64,000 nucleotides of DNA from JAWKIJ01 sp041394325 (GCA_041394325.1 JAWKIJ010000001.1:2170001-2234000), one strand, 5' to 3'; shown: positions 37,369 through 46,551, numbered from the stretch's first letter. The notes: generated by a model not told the origin, from the sequence alone. Translations and numbers: made by a program.

Positions 37369-37443
37369 CGCACACCCGCGCATCGCGCGGTACGTGTGGC
37401 CGGTGCCACGCGTGTTCCGACTGTGAGATGGAGTGCTCGACCG

Positions 37444-37668
37444 ATGACGGCCCCCCGAAAAGCCCTGACGGCCGCTGCGACCCTCGCTGTGATGGTCTCG
37501 CTCGGAGGCTGTCCGCGCCCCGATCCGAACCCGGCGGTCCGTGTGGCCGGCAATCGGGAGGCGGCGGTGCCCTCGACGATGCCCACCACGACGACGAGCA
37601 CGACCGTCGCCCCCTCCACCACCTACTACTACGGTCCCGACGGCCCCGGCGCGGACGTCGGAAAGTAG
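37444..37668 (+). CDS. Small Thr-rich lipoprotein
   Basis: A 74-residue precursor. The signal peptide ends in a lipobox, AVMVSLGGC, so the mature lipid-anchored part is about 49 residues. It carries a Thr/Ser/Pro run (TTTTSTTVAPSTTYYYG) of the type used as a wall-spanning linker. No domain is recognised. The start ATG (MTAPRKALTAAATL) is chosen because the signal peptide begins there. It lies 13 nt before the oxygenase gene, so both are probably co-transcribed. Confidence 0.7.
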   Translation: MTAPRKALTAAATLAVMVSLGGCPRPDPNPAVRVAGNREAAVPSTMPTTTTSTTVAPSTTYYYGPDGPGADVGK

Positions 37669-37681
37669 GCCCCGGTCGCCC

Positions 37682-38320
37682 GTGCCGGCGCGCGAGGACC
37701 TCTTCGGTCGCCCACTTATCGAGCACGAGCAGCCGCCGCCGTATCAGTCCTATGAGATCCATCCTCGGGCGTTCACCGCACGGCAGTGCCGGCGGATCGT
37801 CGGGGCCGCCCCGGACCACGAGGTTGGCGACGCGGCGCTCGAAGGCGAGCACGGCGAATCGGTGCACGACTCGGCCATCCGTCGGTCCCGCACCGGCTGG
37901 CTGGCTCCCGACGACGAGACGTGGTGGATCTACGAGAGGTTGGCGGCCGTCGCCCGTCGAGCCAATCGCCGTTACGGTTTCGACCTGACGGGGTTCACCG
38001 AGGACCTCCAGTTCACGGTCTACGACAGTCCGGGAGCCTTCTACTCCTGGCATCAGGACGGCCTCGACTCGGGCGTCGCCGGACGAAAGCTGTCGATCGT
38101 CGTTCAACTCAGCGATCCCGGTGACTATGTGGGCGCAGAGCTCGAGTTCTTCCAGGACGTCGATGCCGGCGACGAGCGGCGCGCCTGGTTTGCCGACGTC
38201 TCGACTCCACTCGGCACCGCGGTCGTCTTTCCGTCCTTCGAGTATCACCGTGTGAGACCGTTGCGCAGCGGAATACGACGTTCGCTCGTCGCCTGGGTCG
38301 GTGGTCCACCGTTCCGTTGA
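37682..38320 (+). CDS. 2-oxoglutarate/Fe(II)-dependent oxygenase (PKHD/prolyl-hydroxylase type)
   Basis: A 212-residue double-stranded beta-helix oxygenase. The iron-binding HxD is in FYSWHQDGLDSG and the distal His in SFEYHRVRPL, followed by the 2-oxoglutarate-binding Arg in GIRRSLVAWVGG. The layout resembles the PiuC/PKHD-type hydroxylases. The substrate is unknown. GTG 37682 is the nearest usable start after the lipoprotein stop (MPAREDLFGRPL). Confidence 0.84.
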   Translation: MPAREDLFGRPLIEHEQPPPYQSYEIHPRAFTARQCRRIVGAAPDHEVGDAALEGEHGESVHDSAIRRSRTGWLAPDDETWWIYERLAAVARRANRRYGFDLTGFTEDLQFTVYDSPGAFYSWHQDGLDSGVAGRKLSIVVQLSDPGDYVGAELEFFQDVDAGDERRAWFADVSTPLGTAVVFPSFEYHRVRPLRSGIRRSLVAWVGGPPFR

Positions 38321-38404
38321 GCGAGGTCCGGGTCGGTCTGGGGCAGGCGGCCCCATTTTCGTGGGGGGGCTCAACGCGGCGCGGCGCCCGACGACGGATG
38401 AACC

Positions 38405-39112
38405 ATGGCCATGGCGTACTCCAGACGGAACGACGGGGTGGTGCCCGTCGCACGCCTGGGCTCGGCGCTGTACCGATGTCGTACCGCGGCGCGGCGCAGC
38501 GTCGAGGAGCTCTCACGCGCGAGTGGCGGATCGTGGGACGCCGCCGAGCTGACCGAGGTGGAGCGTGGCCGGCGGAGGCTGGTCGACCTGGCGGTGTGTG
38601 ATCTCGTCGACCTGTACGGGCTCGCCCCCGTCTCTCCGGGTTCGGTGCCCTACATCGCGGTGCTCGACCGGTCGTCGGCCGTGGGCCGGGACCCTTTGGA
38701 CCGTGGCGCGGGTGGGCCGGATCGTGGGCACGAGCACCACGCCGCCAACGAGTGGCTTGCCGTTCGATTCGCAGCGCTCAGCATGTCGATGGGGATCGAC
38801 CTCACGAGCGGGCCGGTCAACCTCGACGCCGTGGCCGCGGCGATGGCGATCGGGACGCGGGAGTGCGTCGACCTGTTGATCGCGGTCATGACGGCACAAT
38901 CGCGCCGTGTGATCGAGACCATGCACGGCCTGGAGTCGCGAGTCGTCGTCCCCGCGGTCGGCCTCCTCGTCGGCGACACACCCGAGGGGAGCCTGTTGCT
39001 GGTGCGCCGCGTCGGCGAGGATGCCGTGGCCCGCGAGCGGCCGGCTCCCGCCACCCCGGCCACGTGGTCGACGCTCGCGGCGATCTCGACGTTCCGCAAC
39101 AGGGCGCGATGA
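38405..39112 (+). CDS. Hypothetical protein with an N-terminal helix-turn-helix-like segment
   Basis: A 235-residue protein. Residues ~18-75 (GSALYRCRTAARRSVEELSR, TEVERGRRRLVDLAVCDLVD) resemble a divergent XRE-type helix-turn-helix, including the ELSRASG-like turn. A variable Gly/Asp/His-rich stretch follows, then a helical Ala-rich region (ANEWLAVRFAALSMSMGIDL). No enzyme motif is visible. A second ATG two codons in is an equally good start. The gene converges on the membrane protein at 39114 with one base between stops. Confidence 0.55.
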   Translation: MAMAYSRRNDGVVPVARLGSALYRCRTAARRSVEELSRASGGSWDAAELTEVERGRRRLVDLAVCDLVDLYGLAPVSPGSVPYIAVLDRSSAVGRDPLDRGAGGPDRGHEHHAANEWLAVRFAALSMSMGIDLTSGPVNLDAVAAAMAIGTRECVDLLIAVMTAQSRRVIETMHGLESRVVVPAVGLLVGDTPEGSLLLVRRVGEDAVARERPAPATPATWSTLAAISTFRNRAR

Positions 39113-39113
39113 G

Positions 39114-40544
39114 TCAGCGCACCGCGGCGAGCGGCCCGGTCGTGACGAACTGGAACGCCACGTCGTAGACCGACCCGAACCAGACGTGGCCCTCCGGACG
39201 TGTGACCCTCCACAGCTCGCCGGTGCCGGAGCGCCCGCAGCGGGTGACGATGCGAACGTCGACGAAGCCGATCTGTTGGGTCGCGGCGCCCCTGCACCCG
39301 AGCAGCGAGGCCCAGCGGTTGAGGTCCGCGTTGGTCGCTCCGAGCCGGTAGTCGGTCCCGTCGCGCACCTCGACCCGCGACAGGGCGAGGTCGTAGGCGG
39401 CACCGGTACCGCCCGACGGTGGGAACACCTCATCCGCGCTCCCCCGAAAGGACAGCACCGAGTCGACGGCGTCGGAGGCGCACTCCTCGGGGTGGTAGAC
39501 CCCGGCGACCAGGATGAGCGCGCGGACGGTGGCGGGGTGTCGACATGCGAACGCGGCCGCCAGGTGTGCACCGGCTCCGCGTCCCGCCAGCACCACCCGG
39601 CGTGGGCTGACGCAGAACTCCTCGCCGCCGCGGCGCAGCACCTGCTCGAGGTAGGCGTCGTCGGCGGGGCCGTCGGGGCTCGCCGTAACGTTCCAGGCGG
39701 CGCGATCCGCCGGCCCGACGGTTGCCACGACCGCGTTGGCGGCGCGGGCGAAGGTGTCGAAGCTCGTCTCGGCGACGTGCTCGTCGATGCTCTGGCCGAG
39801 GTCGGGCAGGTCGACGACGAGGAGTCTCGGCGCGTCCGGTGCGCTGGGCGACCCGGCCACCCAGCGGACCGTCCGCTCCTCGCCCGAGACGTCGAGGCGG
39901 TCGACACGCGGCGGGAGGGCGGCCTGGGGGGTCCCGTCGGTGCACGCCTTGGAACGGTCGCTGCGGTTGACGAGCGCTGCGCTGGCGAGCCGCGCCTTCG
40001 CCACGGGGTGCTGTCGTGACGCGCCCTTGCCGGATCTCGCCACCATTCCCGCTATCACGAGCGTTCCCAGCACGGTGGTCACCGCGAGTGCGATACCGAG
40101 GCGACGCCGACGGAGCGCGGGATCGGTCGGTTGCGGTCGTGGACCCGTGTCTTCGGTGCGGGGATGCAGGTCGGTGCCGTCGTCGAAGCGGAGCAGCGCG
40201 TCGATCTCCCATGGCTCGCGGGCGGTGAGCGTTGCCACGTCGTCGACGCCGAGGTTGCAGAACCGGACGAGCGCGACGGTGACGCGCGCCGCGGTGGGGA
40301 GTTCGCTGAATCGGGCGAGCTCCTGGGTGTCGATGGCGGATGCCGCGCCGCGCTCGGCTCTCTCGATCCCCAGGTCACAGGCCTTCGACGCCGCCCAGGC
40401 AACGGCGTGGTCGCCGATCTCGGCGCGGTGTTCGTCGAGCCAGGCCATGACGCGGTCGTGGGCGGCCATCACCTCCTCGTCGGATTCGAGCAGGCGGCCG
40501 AGGATGTCGAGCGAGATGGCTCGCGGGTACGCGGTCGTGGCCAT
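39114..40544 (-). CDS. Membrane protein: sigma-region-4-like N-terminus, one TM helix, esterase-like outer domain without its catalytic serine
   Basis: A 476-residue protein in three parts. Residues 1-125 are helical and end in ARFSELPTAARVTVALVRFC and NLGVDDVATLTAREPWEIDA, which resembles sigma-70 region 4 helix-turn-helix sequence. A basic stretch and a membrane helix follow (RRRRLGIALAVTTVLGTLVI). The remainder looks like a PHB-depolymerase/LpqC-type alpha/beta fold (LLVVDLPDLG, RVVLAGRGAGAHLAAAFACR, LSFRGSADEVFPPSGG, RPEGHVWFG). The nucleophile elbow reads G-R-G-A-G, with no Ser, so catalysis is unlikely. The topology would put a DNA-binding-like domain inside and a sensor-like domain outside. 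A minus-strand TAGGAT (40597-40592) lies about 47 nt upstream. Confidence 0.7.
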   Translation of the reverse strand: MATTAYPRAISLDILGRLLESDEEVMAAHDRVMAWLDEHRAEIGDHAVAWAASKACDLGIERAERGAASAIDTQELARFSELPTAARVTVALVRFCNLGVDDVATLTAREPWEIDALLRFDDGTDLHPRTEDTGPRPQPTDPALRRRRLGIALAVTTVLGTLVIAGMVARSGKGASRQHPVAKARLASAALVNRSDRSKACTDGTPQAALPPRVDRLDVSGEERTVRWVAGSPSAPDAPRLLVVDLPDLGQSIDEHVAETSFDTFARAANAVVATVGPADRAAWNVTASPDGPADDAYLEQVLRRGGEEFCVSPRRVVLAGRGAGAHLAAAFACRHPATVRALILVAGVYHPEECASDAVDSVLSFRGSADEVFPPSGGTGAAYDLALSRVEVRDGTDYRLGATNADLNRWASLLGCRGAATQQIGFVDVRIVTRCGRSGTGELWRVTRPEGHVWFGSVYDVAFQFVTTGPLAAVR

Positions 40545-40591
40545 GGCGGTCCCGGTGAACGTGGGCGTGACGATGACGTCGGGGAAGCCGG

Positions 40592-40597
40592 ATCCTA
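40592..40597 (-). promoter_or_regulatory. Putative -10 element of the membrane protein at 40544
   Basis: TAGGAT on the minus strand, in the 153-bp gap between the two sigma-like genes. It would give a leader of roughly 40 nt. Confidence 0.4.
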
Positions 40598-40697
40598 TTG
40601 GGTGTCGTCGCGCGATCGCAGGGGCGGTCTCCGCGGCCGCGGATCGCGCCGCCGCCCGCGGAGGCGGGGACCGGGGCGCCCGGCCCGGACCGACGAG

Positions 40698-41357
40698 TCA
40701 GCCTCCGGCGGGCTCGTCGAGGTGATCGAGATGGTGGAGGTCGGCCTCACCGGACGGATCCGACGGCTCGCTGATCCACGCGTCGATCTCGCTGAGGAGG
40801 TTGTCGGCTCCCCCGTCGTCGAGCAGCCTCCACGCGAGCGCGATCTCACGGACGCGCTGCTCGGGCAGGCCGAGGCGGCGGGCGACGATCACGCTCGGCA
40901 CCGCCACCAGGAAGTGCATCGCGAGCACCGCTCGTTCCACCTCCGGGCGGCGTCGGAGGTCGCGGCGCAACCGGGCCCGATGCTGCGCGAAGGTGACGAC
41001 ACCGAGGAGTTCGCCGTGGGTCCGGTCGGCGTCGACACAGATCGCCAGGGCGGCGACCATGGCCTGGAAGGGGTCCGCCTTCAGGGAGACCCGGTCGATC
41101 GCACGCCGCATCGCGTCGTAGGTGGACGCCGCGGAGAGGTCGTGGTCGCCCAGCAGCCGATAGCACGCGCGGTACACGTCGCCCTGGAGCGTCCCGGGCT
41201 CGAACTCCGAGCGGAGGTCGTCCATCGCGAACAGCGAGCGGCCCGCCGGGTCCAGCGCCGGTGCCTCGGTGGGTACGTCCCGCGACCAGGGGTCGCGTTC
41301 GGGTTGTTGCCAAATGTGCGGTGCGGGCGTCGCACCTTCGGGATGTCGAGCCGACAT
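40698..41357 (-). CDS. Divergent ECF-sigma-like protein
   Basis: A 219-residue protein. VYRACYRLLGDHDLSAASTY resembles sigma region 2, and RRPEVERAVLAMHFLVAVPS followed by VIVARRLGLPEQRVREIALA resembles region 4 with its helix-turn-helix. The acidic tail (DPSGEADLHHLDHLDEPAGG) is unusual. The ATG has GGGAGG seven nt upstream. It is probably transcribed with the membrane protein at 39114-40544, which carries a related region-4-like domain, and diverges from the LCP gene. Whether it is an active sigma factor is uncertain because key region-2 positions are poorly conserved. Confidence 0.5.
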   Translation of the reverse strand: MSARHPEGATPAPHIWQQPERDPWSRDVPTEAPALDPAGRSLFAMDDLRSEFEPGTLQGDVYRACYRLLGDHDLSAASTYDAMRRAIDRVSLKADPFQAMVAALAICVDADRTHGELLGVVTFAQHRARLRRDLRRRPEVERAVLAMHFLVAVPSVIVARRLGLPEQRVREIALAWRLLDDGGADNLLSEIDAWISEPSDPSGEADLHHLDHLDEPAGG

Positions 41358-41627
41358 CGTGCCGCCTCCCGCTCGGTCGCCGCGTTCGGCCCCGTTGCGG
41401 GGGCTCCCCCGATGTTGGTTCGTGCTCGACACGCCGACCTTCCCGAGATGACCACATGGAGTGGTTGGACCACCACTCACAATGGTCGAGGGTATCGGCC
41501 GTGCCGCCGATCGGCACCCGGTTGGGTTCATGCGCGGTCGCGCGGGAGAACACGTCTCACCGGCCGGGGCTCGCCGGTGCCGGGCCCATACCCCGGCCCC
41601 GGGCCGTGGGCCGGTCAGAATGGACCG

Positions 41628-42950
41628 ATGGCCGATATCGAGGATCCCGACCGAACGCGGCGTCCGGCACCCGAGGGTGACGTCTGGGATCGTCTTCGTG
41701 CGCTCGACGACCATGTGGGCTCCACGGTGACCTGGGGCGAGCATCCCGACTCGTCGACCGGTCCGGAGGTGCCTCGCCGCGGCGGCGTCCGCGCCCGTCC
41801 CGACGCGACCGGTACCGCTGGGTCGCACGATCCACGCCTTCCGGCCGGCCGCGTGCCGAGGCCCGCCGATCGGGAGCGGCTCCGTCGCGGGGCGACGGTC
41901 GCCCAGCCGGCGCCGCCGCCCGCCGGGAGTGGAGGAGCGGGCGCGCCATCGCCGACTCCGACCGCACGGGACGCGAGAACGCCTCGGTGGCGCCGGTGGG
42001 TGCGCCCGAAGCTCCGGTGGGTCTTCCTGTATCTGCCGCTACTGGTGATCGCGCTGATAGCGGGTGTGACCGTGTGGGCGTGGCGTACCGTCGAGGGACT
42101 GCAGCGGGTCGACCTGGCCGGTGCGGAGCGGCCGGCCGTCGGGGGCGCGGTGAACTACCTGCTCGTCGGCACCGATACGCGAGCCGGGATCACCGACGAC
42201 ACCCCCAATCTCGGCGCGATCGGCACGTCCAGCGAGGTGAGCGGGACCCGAACCGACACACTGATCGTTCTGCGAGTGGGACCCGACGGCGCGACGATGA
42301 TGTCGATCCCCCGTGACCTCTGGGTGACCAATGTGGCAACCGGCCGCCACGGTCGCATCAACGCCGCCTACGCCGCCGGGCCGGCGAACCTGGTCAAGAC
42401 GCTCACCGCGAACCTGGGCATCCCCGTCCAGCACTACGTGGAGGTCTCCTTCGTCAGCTTCGCATCGATGGTCGATGCGCTCGGCGGGATCGACGTGCAC
42501 TTCGAGCACGCCGCCATGGACCCCAATTCGGGCCTCCGGATCCCCAACCCCGGCACGCACCACCTCGACGGCTCGTCCGCGCTGGCGTATGTGCGGTCAC
42601 GCCACTACTACGAGTCGATCGACGGTCGTCCGGTCCTGGACCCCACGGCGGACCTGGGGCGCCAACAACGCCAACAGACCTTCATCCGTCAGGTGATCGA
42701 CAAGGTCGGATCGACGAGGAACCCGCTCACGCTGGTGCGCGTCGCCGGAGCCGCCCGAAAAGGGGTGAAGGTCGACGAGGCATTGGGTTTCGGCGACTTC
42801 TTCTCGCTGGTGCGACGGTTGTCGGGCTCGATGCCGACCTCGGTGGTCCTTCCCACCCGAAACGCCCGGCGAGGCGGCGCCGACGTGTTGGACCTCGACA
42901 ACGCGAAGGCGTTGTCCGTCCTCGCTCGGTTCGGTGCGGGTTCGGCATGA
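41628..42950 (+). CDS. LytR-CpsA-Psr (LCP) family cell-wall glycopolymer ligase
   Basis: A 440-residue membrane-anchored protein. About 125 disordered cytoplasmic residues precede one membrane helix (FLYLPLLVIALIAGVTVWAW) and an extracytoplasmic LCP domain. The LCP residues are visible: NYLLVGTDTRAG, GTRTDTLIVLRV, MMSIPRDLWV, GRINAAYAAGPA and ALAYVRSRHYYESIDGRP. The family transfers polyprenyl-linked glycopolymers onto peptidoglycan. It starts at ATG 41628; a weak CAGAAT lies 7 nt upstream. It diverges from the sigma-like gene across a 270-bp gap in which I see no other gene. Confidence 0.9.
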   Translation: MADIEDPDRTRRPAPEGDVWDRLRALDDHVGSTVTWGEHPDSSTGPEVPRRGGVRARPDATGTAGSHDPRLPAGRVPRPADRERLRRGATVAQPAPPPAGSGGAGAPSPTPTARDARTPRWRRWVRPKLRWVFLYLPLLVIALIAGVTVWAWRTVEGLQRVDLAGAERPAVGGAVNYLLVGTDTRAGITDDTPNLGAIGTSSEVSGTRTDTLIVLRVGPDGATMMSIPRDLWVTNVATGRHGRINAAYAAGPANLVKTLTANLGIPVQHYVEVSFVSFASMVDALGGIDVHFEHAAMDPNSGLRIPNPGTHHLDGSSALAYVRSRHYYESIDGRPVLDPTADLGRQQRQQTFIRQVIDKVGSTRNPLTLVRVAGAARKGVKVDEALGFGDFFSLVRRLSGSMPTSVVLPTRNARRGGADVLDLDNAKALSVLARFGAGSA

Positions 42951-42993
42951 TCCGGGCACGGTCGGTTCCCGGAGGGGCGGGGGGCCGTGAAGG

Positions 42994-42999
42994 TAGTGT
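42994..42999 (+). promoter_or_regulatory. Putative -10 element of the cyclophilin gene
   Basis: TAGTGT lies 51 nt before ATG 43051, giving a leader of about 45 nt that contains a GAAAGG ribosome site. Confidence 0.45.
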
Positions 43000-43050
43000 C
43001 GCGTCGCCGCCGGTTCGATCCGGCGTCCGAACCCCGAAAGGCAACGCCAG

Positions 43051-43608
43051 ATGACCGCCACCCCCGCACCGGCCGCCGACGGCTCCTCGGAGCGTCGAAC
43101 CAAGTTCCCCGCGCCCATGCCGATGACCATCGACCCAGAGAAGAGCTATCAGGCGACGATCTCGACCTCGATGGGTGACATGGTGGCCTACCTGCACCCG
43201 GCGAAGGCGCCGCGGACGGTCAACAACTTCGTGAACCTCGCGCGGTACCACTACTACGACGGCCTCGTATTCCACCGCGTCATCAACGGCTTCATGATCC
43301 AGGGCGGGTGTCCCGAGGGAAGCGGAAGGGGCGGTCCCGGCTATCGGTTCGAGGACGAACTGCCCTCCCGCGGCGCGTACGAGATCGGCTCGCTGGCCAT
43401 GGCCAACGCCGGACCGGACACCAACGGCAGTCAGTTCTTCATCGTCTCCGGTCCGTCCGGTGTGGGCCTTCCGCCGAGCTATTCGTTGTTCGGAAAGCTC
43501 ATCGCCGGACTCGACGTGCTCGACGCCGTCCAGCAGGTCTCCACCGACCGACAGGACCGGCCCGACACCGACGTCGTGATCCATTCGATCACGATCGAGG
43601 AGTCCTGA
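43051..43608 (+). CDS. Cyclophilin-type peptidyl-prolyl cis-trans isomerase
   Basis: A 185-residue cyclophilin that speeds proline isomerisation during folding. The catalytic Arg is in GLVFHRVINGFMIQGG; GSLAMANAGPDTNGSQFFIV and YSLFGKLIAGLDVLDAV complete the core. No signal peptide is present, so it is cytoplasmic. The N-terminal ~25 residues are a short extension. It starts at ATG 43051 with GAAAGG upstream and sits one base before the ABC1 kinase gene. Confidence 0.93.
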   Translation: MTATPAPAADGSSERRTKFPAPMPMTIDPEKSYQATISTSMGDMVAYLHPAKAPRTVNNFVNLARYHYYDGLVFHRVINGFMIQGGCPEGSGRGGPGYRFEDELPSRGAYEIGSLAMANAGPDTNGSQFFIVSGPSGVGLPPSYSLFGKLIAGLDVLDAVQQVSTDRQDRPDTDVVIHSITIEES

Positions 43609-43609
43609 T

Positions 43610-45148
43610 GTGACGCTCCGGAGGCCGTCCCGCGGGGCAGTGTTCGGAGCGTCGGTGCTCGGCGCGGCGGCCGTCGTGGTGTGGTGGCGTGGCACACGGT
43701 CGACGATCGCGGAGACCGGCGCGCCGCGCCGCCATGTCCGTGGTGGGCGCGCCGCTCGGACGGCGGAGCTGGTGCGGCTCGGCGCGAGCGCCGGCACCGG
43801 CCTCGCGAAACTGCGGGCCGAATCGGCGCTGGCGTCGGGCGAGAGGAAGGCCGAGCTGCAGGCGCGCTACGAGCTGCGCACTGCCGAGCAGGTCGCCGAG
43901 GTGCTCGGCAACATGAAGGGCGCGGTGATGAAGCTCGGCCAGATGGCGAGCTACCTGGACGGTGGGCTTCCCGAACCGGTCCGCGAGGCGCTCGCACGGA
44001 TGCAACAGGATGCGCCGCCGATGAGCTATGAGCTGGCCTCCGGTGTCGTCCGATCCGAACTCGGCGGCGATCCGGATGAGGTCTTCGCCCACTTCGAGCG
44101 CGAACCGCTCGCTGCGGCCTCCATCGGCCAGGTCCACCGTGCACGAACCCATGACGGGGTCGACGTCGCGGTCAAGGTGCAGTATCCGGGTGTCGACGAG
44201 GCGATCAGAGCCGACCTCGGCAATACCGACTTGCTCTTCGGCGCCCTCGGGGTGTTGTTCAGCGGGATGGACCCCAAGCCGATCGTCGAGGAGTTGCGAA
44301 CACGCCTCGTCGAGGAACTCGACTACCGGATCGAGGCGGCGCACCAGCGCCGCTTCGCGGAGTACTACGACGATCACCCGACGATCCACGTTCCGCGGGT
44401 CGTCGACGAGCTCTCCACCACGAGGGTGCTCACCACCGAACTGGCCACCGGCGCGCGCTGGTCCGAGGTGCTCCAGTGGTCCCAGAGCGAGCGCGACCTC
44501 GCCGCGGAGACCCTTTACCGCTTCGCCTTCGGCGGCATCTACCGGCTGGGGATCTTCAACGGTGACCCCCACCCCGGCAACTACCTGTTCGAGCCGGGCG
44601 GGCGGATCACGTTCTTGGACTACGGCTTGTGCAAGGTGTTCAGCCCCGAGGAGGTCCGCCGGTTCGAGTGCATGATCAAGGCGATGGTGTTCGACGCGGA
44701 CGCCGCGGAGGTGCGGCGGGTGTTCGAGGAGGTCGGGGTGGTGTCGAAGGGCTCGTATCTGACCGACGAGCAGATCCACGACTACTTCGCCCACTTCTTC
44801 GAACAGGTCATGGCCGACGGGTCGACCGAGATCACCCCCGAGTACGCGTCGACGAGCCTGCGACGCTATTTCGACCTCGGCGGCCCCTACGGCGAGGTGA
44901 TGAAGTCGGTGACCCTCCCCTCGTTCATGGTGATCGTGCAACGGATCAACCTCGGCCTCTTCTCGCTGTTCGGAGAGTTGCACGCGGTGGGCAACTGGCG
45001 TCGCCTCGCGAATGAGATCTGGCCCTTCGTTGCCGGTCCGCCGTCGACCCCGATGGGTGAGCGGATCAGGGCGTGGGAGATCCGGCGAGGACATCGCGAG
45101 GAGGACCCGCCGTCGGCGCCCGTCACGAACGCGGCAGCAAGGCCGTGA
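43610..45148 (+). CDS. ABC1/UbiB family atypical kinase
   Basis: A 512-residue ABC1-type kinase. Family hallmarks are the KxGQ motif (AVMKLGQMASYLDG), the Ala-rich nucleotide loop (AAASIGQVHRA), VAVKVQYPG, the catalytic FNGDPHPGNYLF and the metal site FLDYGLCK. The N-terminus has a hydrophobic segment (VFGASVLGAAAVVVWW) that may anchor it. Homologues support quinone or lipid metabolism; the target here is unknown. The start GTG 43610 follows the cyclophilin stop by one base. Confidence 0.9.
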   Translation: MTLRRPSRGAVFGASVLGAAAVVVWWRGTRSTIAETGAPRRHVRGGRAARTAELVRLGASAGTGLAKLRAESALASGERKAELQARYELRTAEQVAEVLGNMKGAVMKLGQMASYLDGGLPEPVREALARMQQDAPPMSYELASGVVRSELGGDPDEVFAHFEREPLAAASIGQVHRARTHDGVDVAVKVQYPGVDEAIRADLGNTDLLFGALGVLFSGMDPKPIVEELRTRLVEELDYRIEAAHQRRFAEYYDDHPTIHVPRVVDELSTTRVLTTELATGARWSEVLQWSQSERDLAAETLYRFAFGGIYRLGIFNGDPHPGNYLFEPGGRITFLDYGLCKVFSPEEVRRFECMIKAMVFDADAAEVRRVFEEVGVVSKGSYLTDEQIHDYFAHFFEQVMADGSTEITPEYASTSLRRYFDLGGPYGEVMKSVTLPSFMVIVQRINLGLFSLFGELHAVGNWRRLANEIWPFVAGPPSTPMGERIRAWEIRRGHREEDPPSAPVTNAAARP

Positions 45149-45162
45149 GCGGCGGGGGTCGT

Positions 45163-45168
45163 TAGCAT
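45163..45168 (+). promoter_or_regulatory. -10 element of the ALDH at 45175 (leaderless)
   Basis: TAGCAT ends 6 nt before ATG 45175. Confidence 0.6.
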
Positions 45169-45174
45169 TCGGCG

Positions 45175-46551
45175 ATGGGCTACGGAGAGATCGTCGGTTC
45201 GGTTCGGGCGGCCTTCGACCGCGGGGACACCCGTCCCGCAGCGTGGCGTCGTCGCCAACTCGAGGCCATGCTCACGATGCTCGACGAGGGTTCCGACGAA
45301 CTCACCGGGGCGATCGTCGAGGACCTTGGCCGTAGCGCGATCGAGGCGTTCTACGCGGATGTCGGTCACGCCCGGCTTGCGATCCGCTACCTCTTGAAAC
45401 ACTTCGAACGCTGGTCGCGTCCGAGGCGGGTGTCGCCGGGGATGCTGGCACGTCCCGGTGTGGCGGAGCTACTGGCCGAACCACTGGGGGTCGCGTTGGT
45501 GATCGCCCCGTGGAACTACCCGGTGCAACTGCTCGTCGAGCCCATGGCGGCCGCGATCGCCGCCGGCAACGCCGTGGTCGCCAAGCCCTCGGAGTTGTCG
45601 CCACGGACCGGCGAGGTGCTGAGTCGCCTGATTCGCCGCCACCTCGACCCCGCTGCCGTCGCGGTGGTCGAAGGTGGGGTACCGGAGACGACCGCGTTGT
45701 TGGAGGAGCGATTCGACCACGTGTTCTTCACCGGCTCGACGGCGGTGGGCCGCGTCGTCATGGCGGCGGCTGCCCGTCATCTCACTCCCGTCACTCTCGA
45801 GCTCGGCGGAAAGAGCCCCGCCATCGTCGCCGCGGACGCCGACCTCGCCGTCGCGGCCCGACGGATCGCGATGGGCAAGTTCCTCAACGCAGGGCAGACC
45901 TGCATCGCCCCCGACTACGTGCTGGTCGAGCGCGCGGCCAAGGACGAGTTCCTCGACCGACTCAGCGCCGTCGTCGGCGGGTTCTACGGCCCCGACCCGT
46001 CGAGGTCACCGGACTTCGCGAGGATCGTCAACGAGCGGCACCACGACCGTCTCGTCGGACTCCTCAAGGACTGTGGAGGCCAGGTAGTCGTCGGTGGGGA
46101 TTTCGACCGTGAGTCGCGCTATCTCGCACCGACCGTGGTGTCCGACCCCACCGAGTCGTCCTCGATCATGTCCGAGGAGATCTTCGGTCCGCTGTTGCCG
46201 GTCGTCGGAGTCGACTCGATCGACGAAGCGGTCCTGAAGGTGAACGCCGGTCCCAAGCCGTTGGCGTTGTACGTCTTCACCGAGTCGCCGGCGACCGCCG
46301 ATGGCGTGCTCGAGCGAACCAGCTCGGGCGGAGCGTGTGTCAACCACACGGTGATGCACGTGCTGCCCGACGCGCTTCCCTTCGGTGGAGTCGGCGATTC
46401 GGGCATCGGCGCCTACCACGGCAAGGCGGGCTTCGACACGTTCACCCACTACCGCTCGGTGCTTCGAAAGCCGACCCGCCCGGATCCGCCACTGCTCTAT
46501 CCGCCGATGAGTCGCATGAAGGAGCGACTGGTCCGACTCGCCTTCCGCTAA
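45175..46551 (+). CDS. Class 3-type aldehyde dehydrogenase
   Basis: A 458-residue ALDH of the fatty-aldehyde (ALDH3) type: it lacks the long N-terminal segment of other ALDHs and carries VALVIAPWNYPVQLLVEPM, HVFFTGSTAVGR, LELGGKSPAIV (Glu), NAGQTCIAPDY (Cys) and LPFGGVGDSGIGAYHGK. ALDH3 enzymes oxidise medium- to long-chain aldehydes to acids. The stop TAA (46549-46551) overlaps the likely stop of the opposing hydrolase. Confidence 0.92.
   Translation: MGYGEIVGSVRAAFDRGDTRPAAWRRRQLEAMLTMLDEGSDELTGAIVEDLGRSAIEAFYADVGHARLAIRYLLKHFERWSRPRRVSPGMLARPGVAELLAEPLGVALVIAPWNYPVQLLVEPMAAAIAAGNAVVAKPSELSPRTGEVLSRLIRRHLDPAAVAVVEGGVPETTALLEERFDHVFFTGSTAVGRVVMAAAARHLTPVTLELGGKSPAIVAADADLAVAARRIAMGKFLNAGQTCIAPDYVLVERAAKDEFLDRLSAVVGGFYGPDPSRSPDFARIVNERHHDRLVGLLKDCGGQVVVGGDFDRESRYLAPTVVSDPTESSSIMSEEIFGPLLPVVGVDSIDEAVLKVNAGPKPLALYVFTESPATADGVLERTSSGGACVNHTVMHVLPDALPFGGVGDSGIGAYHGKAGFDTFTHYRSVLRKPTRPDPPLLYPPMSRMKERLVRLAFR

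Noticed and set aside
37394..37440. A Cys-rich ferredoxin-like string (CGRCHACSDCEMEC) in one frame before the small lipoprotein
   Set aside because: The frame has no start codon nearby and continues without conserved context; it overlaps the leader of the lipoprotein gene and is probably chance.
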